Shown: one piece after another, positions 5,725 to 6,491 of the stretch
How the letters are laid out: every line of letters begins with the position of its first letter
Position numbering within the stretch: position 1 is the stretch's first letter
NCBI GenBank assembly: GCA_904398675.1
Contig: CAJFPI010000156.1
Location: 1 to 6,491 of the forward strand
From: an uncultured Oscillospiraceae bacterium
GTDB lineage: Bacteria > Bacillota > Clostridia > Oscillospirales > Oscillospiraceae
Reading direction: 5' to 3'
Length of the DNA stretch: 6,491 nucleotides
The notes under the pieces: model-generated
Told to the model about the DNA's origin: nothing
The model's input: the letters and a program-made list of their open reading frames with translations, nothing else
Databases searched by the model: none
Translations under genes and position numbers: made by a program

Positions 5725-6491
5725 TTAATACATGCCGCCCATGTCGGGGTTGGCAGGAGCGGGAGCCGGGGGCTCGGGCTTGTCGGCCACCAGAGACTCG
5801 GTGGTCAGCACCATGGCGGCCACGCTGGCGGCGTTCTCCAGGGCGGAACGGGTCACCTTCACAGGATCCACGATGCCGGCGGAGATCATGTCGCAGTAGG
5901 TCTCATTGTAGGCGTCAAAGCCATAGCCGGCCTTGTCGCTGCTCTTGATCTTCTCCAGGACCACGCTGCCGTCCACACCGGCATTGGCAGCGATCTGGCG
6001 GACAGGCTCGGCCAGAGCGGCGGCAATGATGCGCACGCCGGTCTTCTCGTCGCCCTCAACCTCGCCCAGCAGCTTCTCAACTGCGGGGATAGCGTTGACG
6101 TAAGCCACGCCGCCGCCGGAGATGATGCCCTCCTCCACAGCGGCCTTGGTGGCGTTCAGAGCGTCCTCGATGCGGAGTTTCTTCTCCTTCATCTCGGTCT
6201 CGGTAGCGGCGCCCACCTTGATGACGGCCACGCCGCCGGCCAGCTTGGCCAGACGCTCCTGCAGCTTCTCCTTGTCGTAATCGGAGGTGCTGATCTCGAT
6301 CTGGTTCTTGATCTGGGTGATGCGGTTCTGGATGGCCTCCTTGTCGCCGGCGCCGTCCACAATCACAGTGTTCTCCTTGTTGACCTTGACCTGACGGGCA
6401 CGGCCCAGCATGTCAATGGTGGCGGTCTTCAGCTCATAGCCCAGCTCCTCGCTGATGACCTGGCCGCCGGTGAGGATGGCGATATCCTGCA
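5725..6491 (-). CDS. groEL: Chaperonin GroEL (60 kDa, Cpn60), C-terminal half; 5' end outside window
   Basis: Open on the minus strand from the window edge to TAA at 5725-5727, giving about 254 residues. GroEL forms the double-ring cytoplasmic folding chamber that binds unfolded proteins and, with GroES and ATP, refolds them. The visible part begins QDIAILTGGQVISEELGYEL, matching the end of the apical domain of GroEL near E. coli residue 290. It continues through IVDGAG, the KLAGGVAVIKVGAATETEMKEK segment, then RIEDALNATKAAVEEG with the catalytic aspartate (E. coli D398), the nucleotide-contacting GGGVAY, and VDPVKVTRSALENAASVAAM with the second nucleotide aspartate (E. coli D495). The end is PEPPAPAPANPDMGGMY, so the usual Gly-Met tail is reduced to one GGM repeat after a Pro/Ala-rich stretch. 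The ATG at 6411 is internal and is not the true start. The groES gene and any CIRCE element would lie beyond the right edge. Confidence 0.97.
   Translation of the reverse strand, partial: QDIAILTGGQVISEELGYELKTATIDMLGRARQVKVNKENTVIVDGAGDKEAIQNRITQIKNQIEISTSDYDKEKLQERLAKLAGGVAVIKVGAATETEMKEKKLRIEDALNATKAAVEEGIISGGGVAYVNAIPAVEKLLGEVEGDEKTGVRIIAAALAEPVRQIAANAGVDGSVVLEKIKSSDKAGYGFDAYNETYCDMISAGIVDPVKVTRSALENAASVAAMVLTTESLVADKPEPPAPAPANPDMGGMY

Noticed and set aside
1..6491. Mobile element, CRISPR array, toxin-antitoxin or phage-defence system
   Set aside because: No transposase, integrase, direct-repeat array, nuclease or paired small toxin/antitoxin genes are visible on either strand; the genes are housekeeping, sporulation and regulatory types.

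Overview
The window is GC-rich DNA that reads as an ordinary chromosomal segment of a Gram-positive, endospore-forming anaerobe of the class Clostridia. A GC-rich Oscillospiraceae-type gut bacterium (the Flavonifractor/Oscillibacter/Intestinimonas neighbourhood) is my best guess. The guess rests on a SpoIIE sporulation phosphatase beside YitT, MerR and LysR family genes of Firmicutes type, strong AGGAGG-like ribosome binding sites, and GC-biased codons. It is an inference from style and gene content, not a taxonomic proof.

Layout from left to right. (1) 1-456, plus strand: the 3' end of a YgiQ-family radical SAM protein, closed by a rho-independent terminator (470-507). (2) 577-843, minus: a small protein with one C-terminal membrane anchor, starting at TTG and preceded by a possible forespore-type (sigma-G/F) promoter. 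(3) 995-2590, minus: a SpoIIE-family membrane PP2C phosphatase, unusually short, with its own candidate promoter of Spo0A-controlled geometry. (4) 2806-3519, minus: a YitT-family membrane protein ended by a strong hairpin (2724-2754). (5) 3611-4417, plus: a MerR-family regulator with a GyrI-like effector domain, transcribed away from the YitT gene. (6) 4522-5412, minus: a LysR-family regulator, convergent with the MerR gene across a shared terminator. (7) 5413-5724: an intergenic stretch holding the LysR promoter, an inverted repeat and the groEL terminator. (8) 5725-6491, minus: the 3' half of groEL, cut by the window edge.

Two units look functionally coherent. The MerR/YitT pair shares a 91-bp divergent region in which a near-perfect palindrome lies in a 19-bp spacer of the YitT promoter and also covers the -10 of the regulator's own promoter. 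This is the classic MerR arrangement of activating the target while repressing itself, so the YitT-type protein is the probable target. The second unit is SpoIIE followed by the small membrane protein, which may be a sporulation pair. YgiQ, LysR and GroEL appear to be independent neighbours. I see no mobile element, CRISPR array, tRNA or rRNA, and no convincing wholly new system. The most interesting items are the MerR/YitT switch and the possible sporulation link of the small protein.
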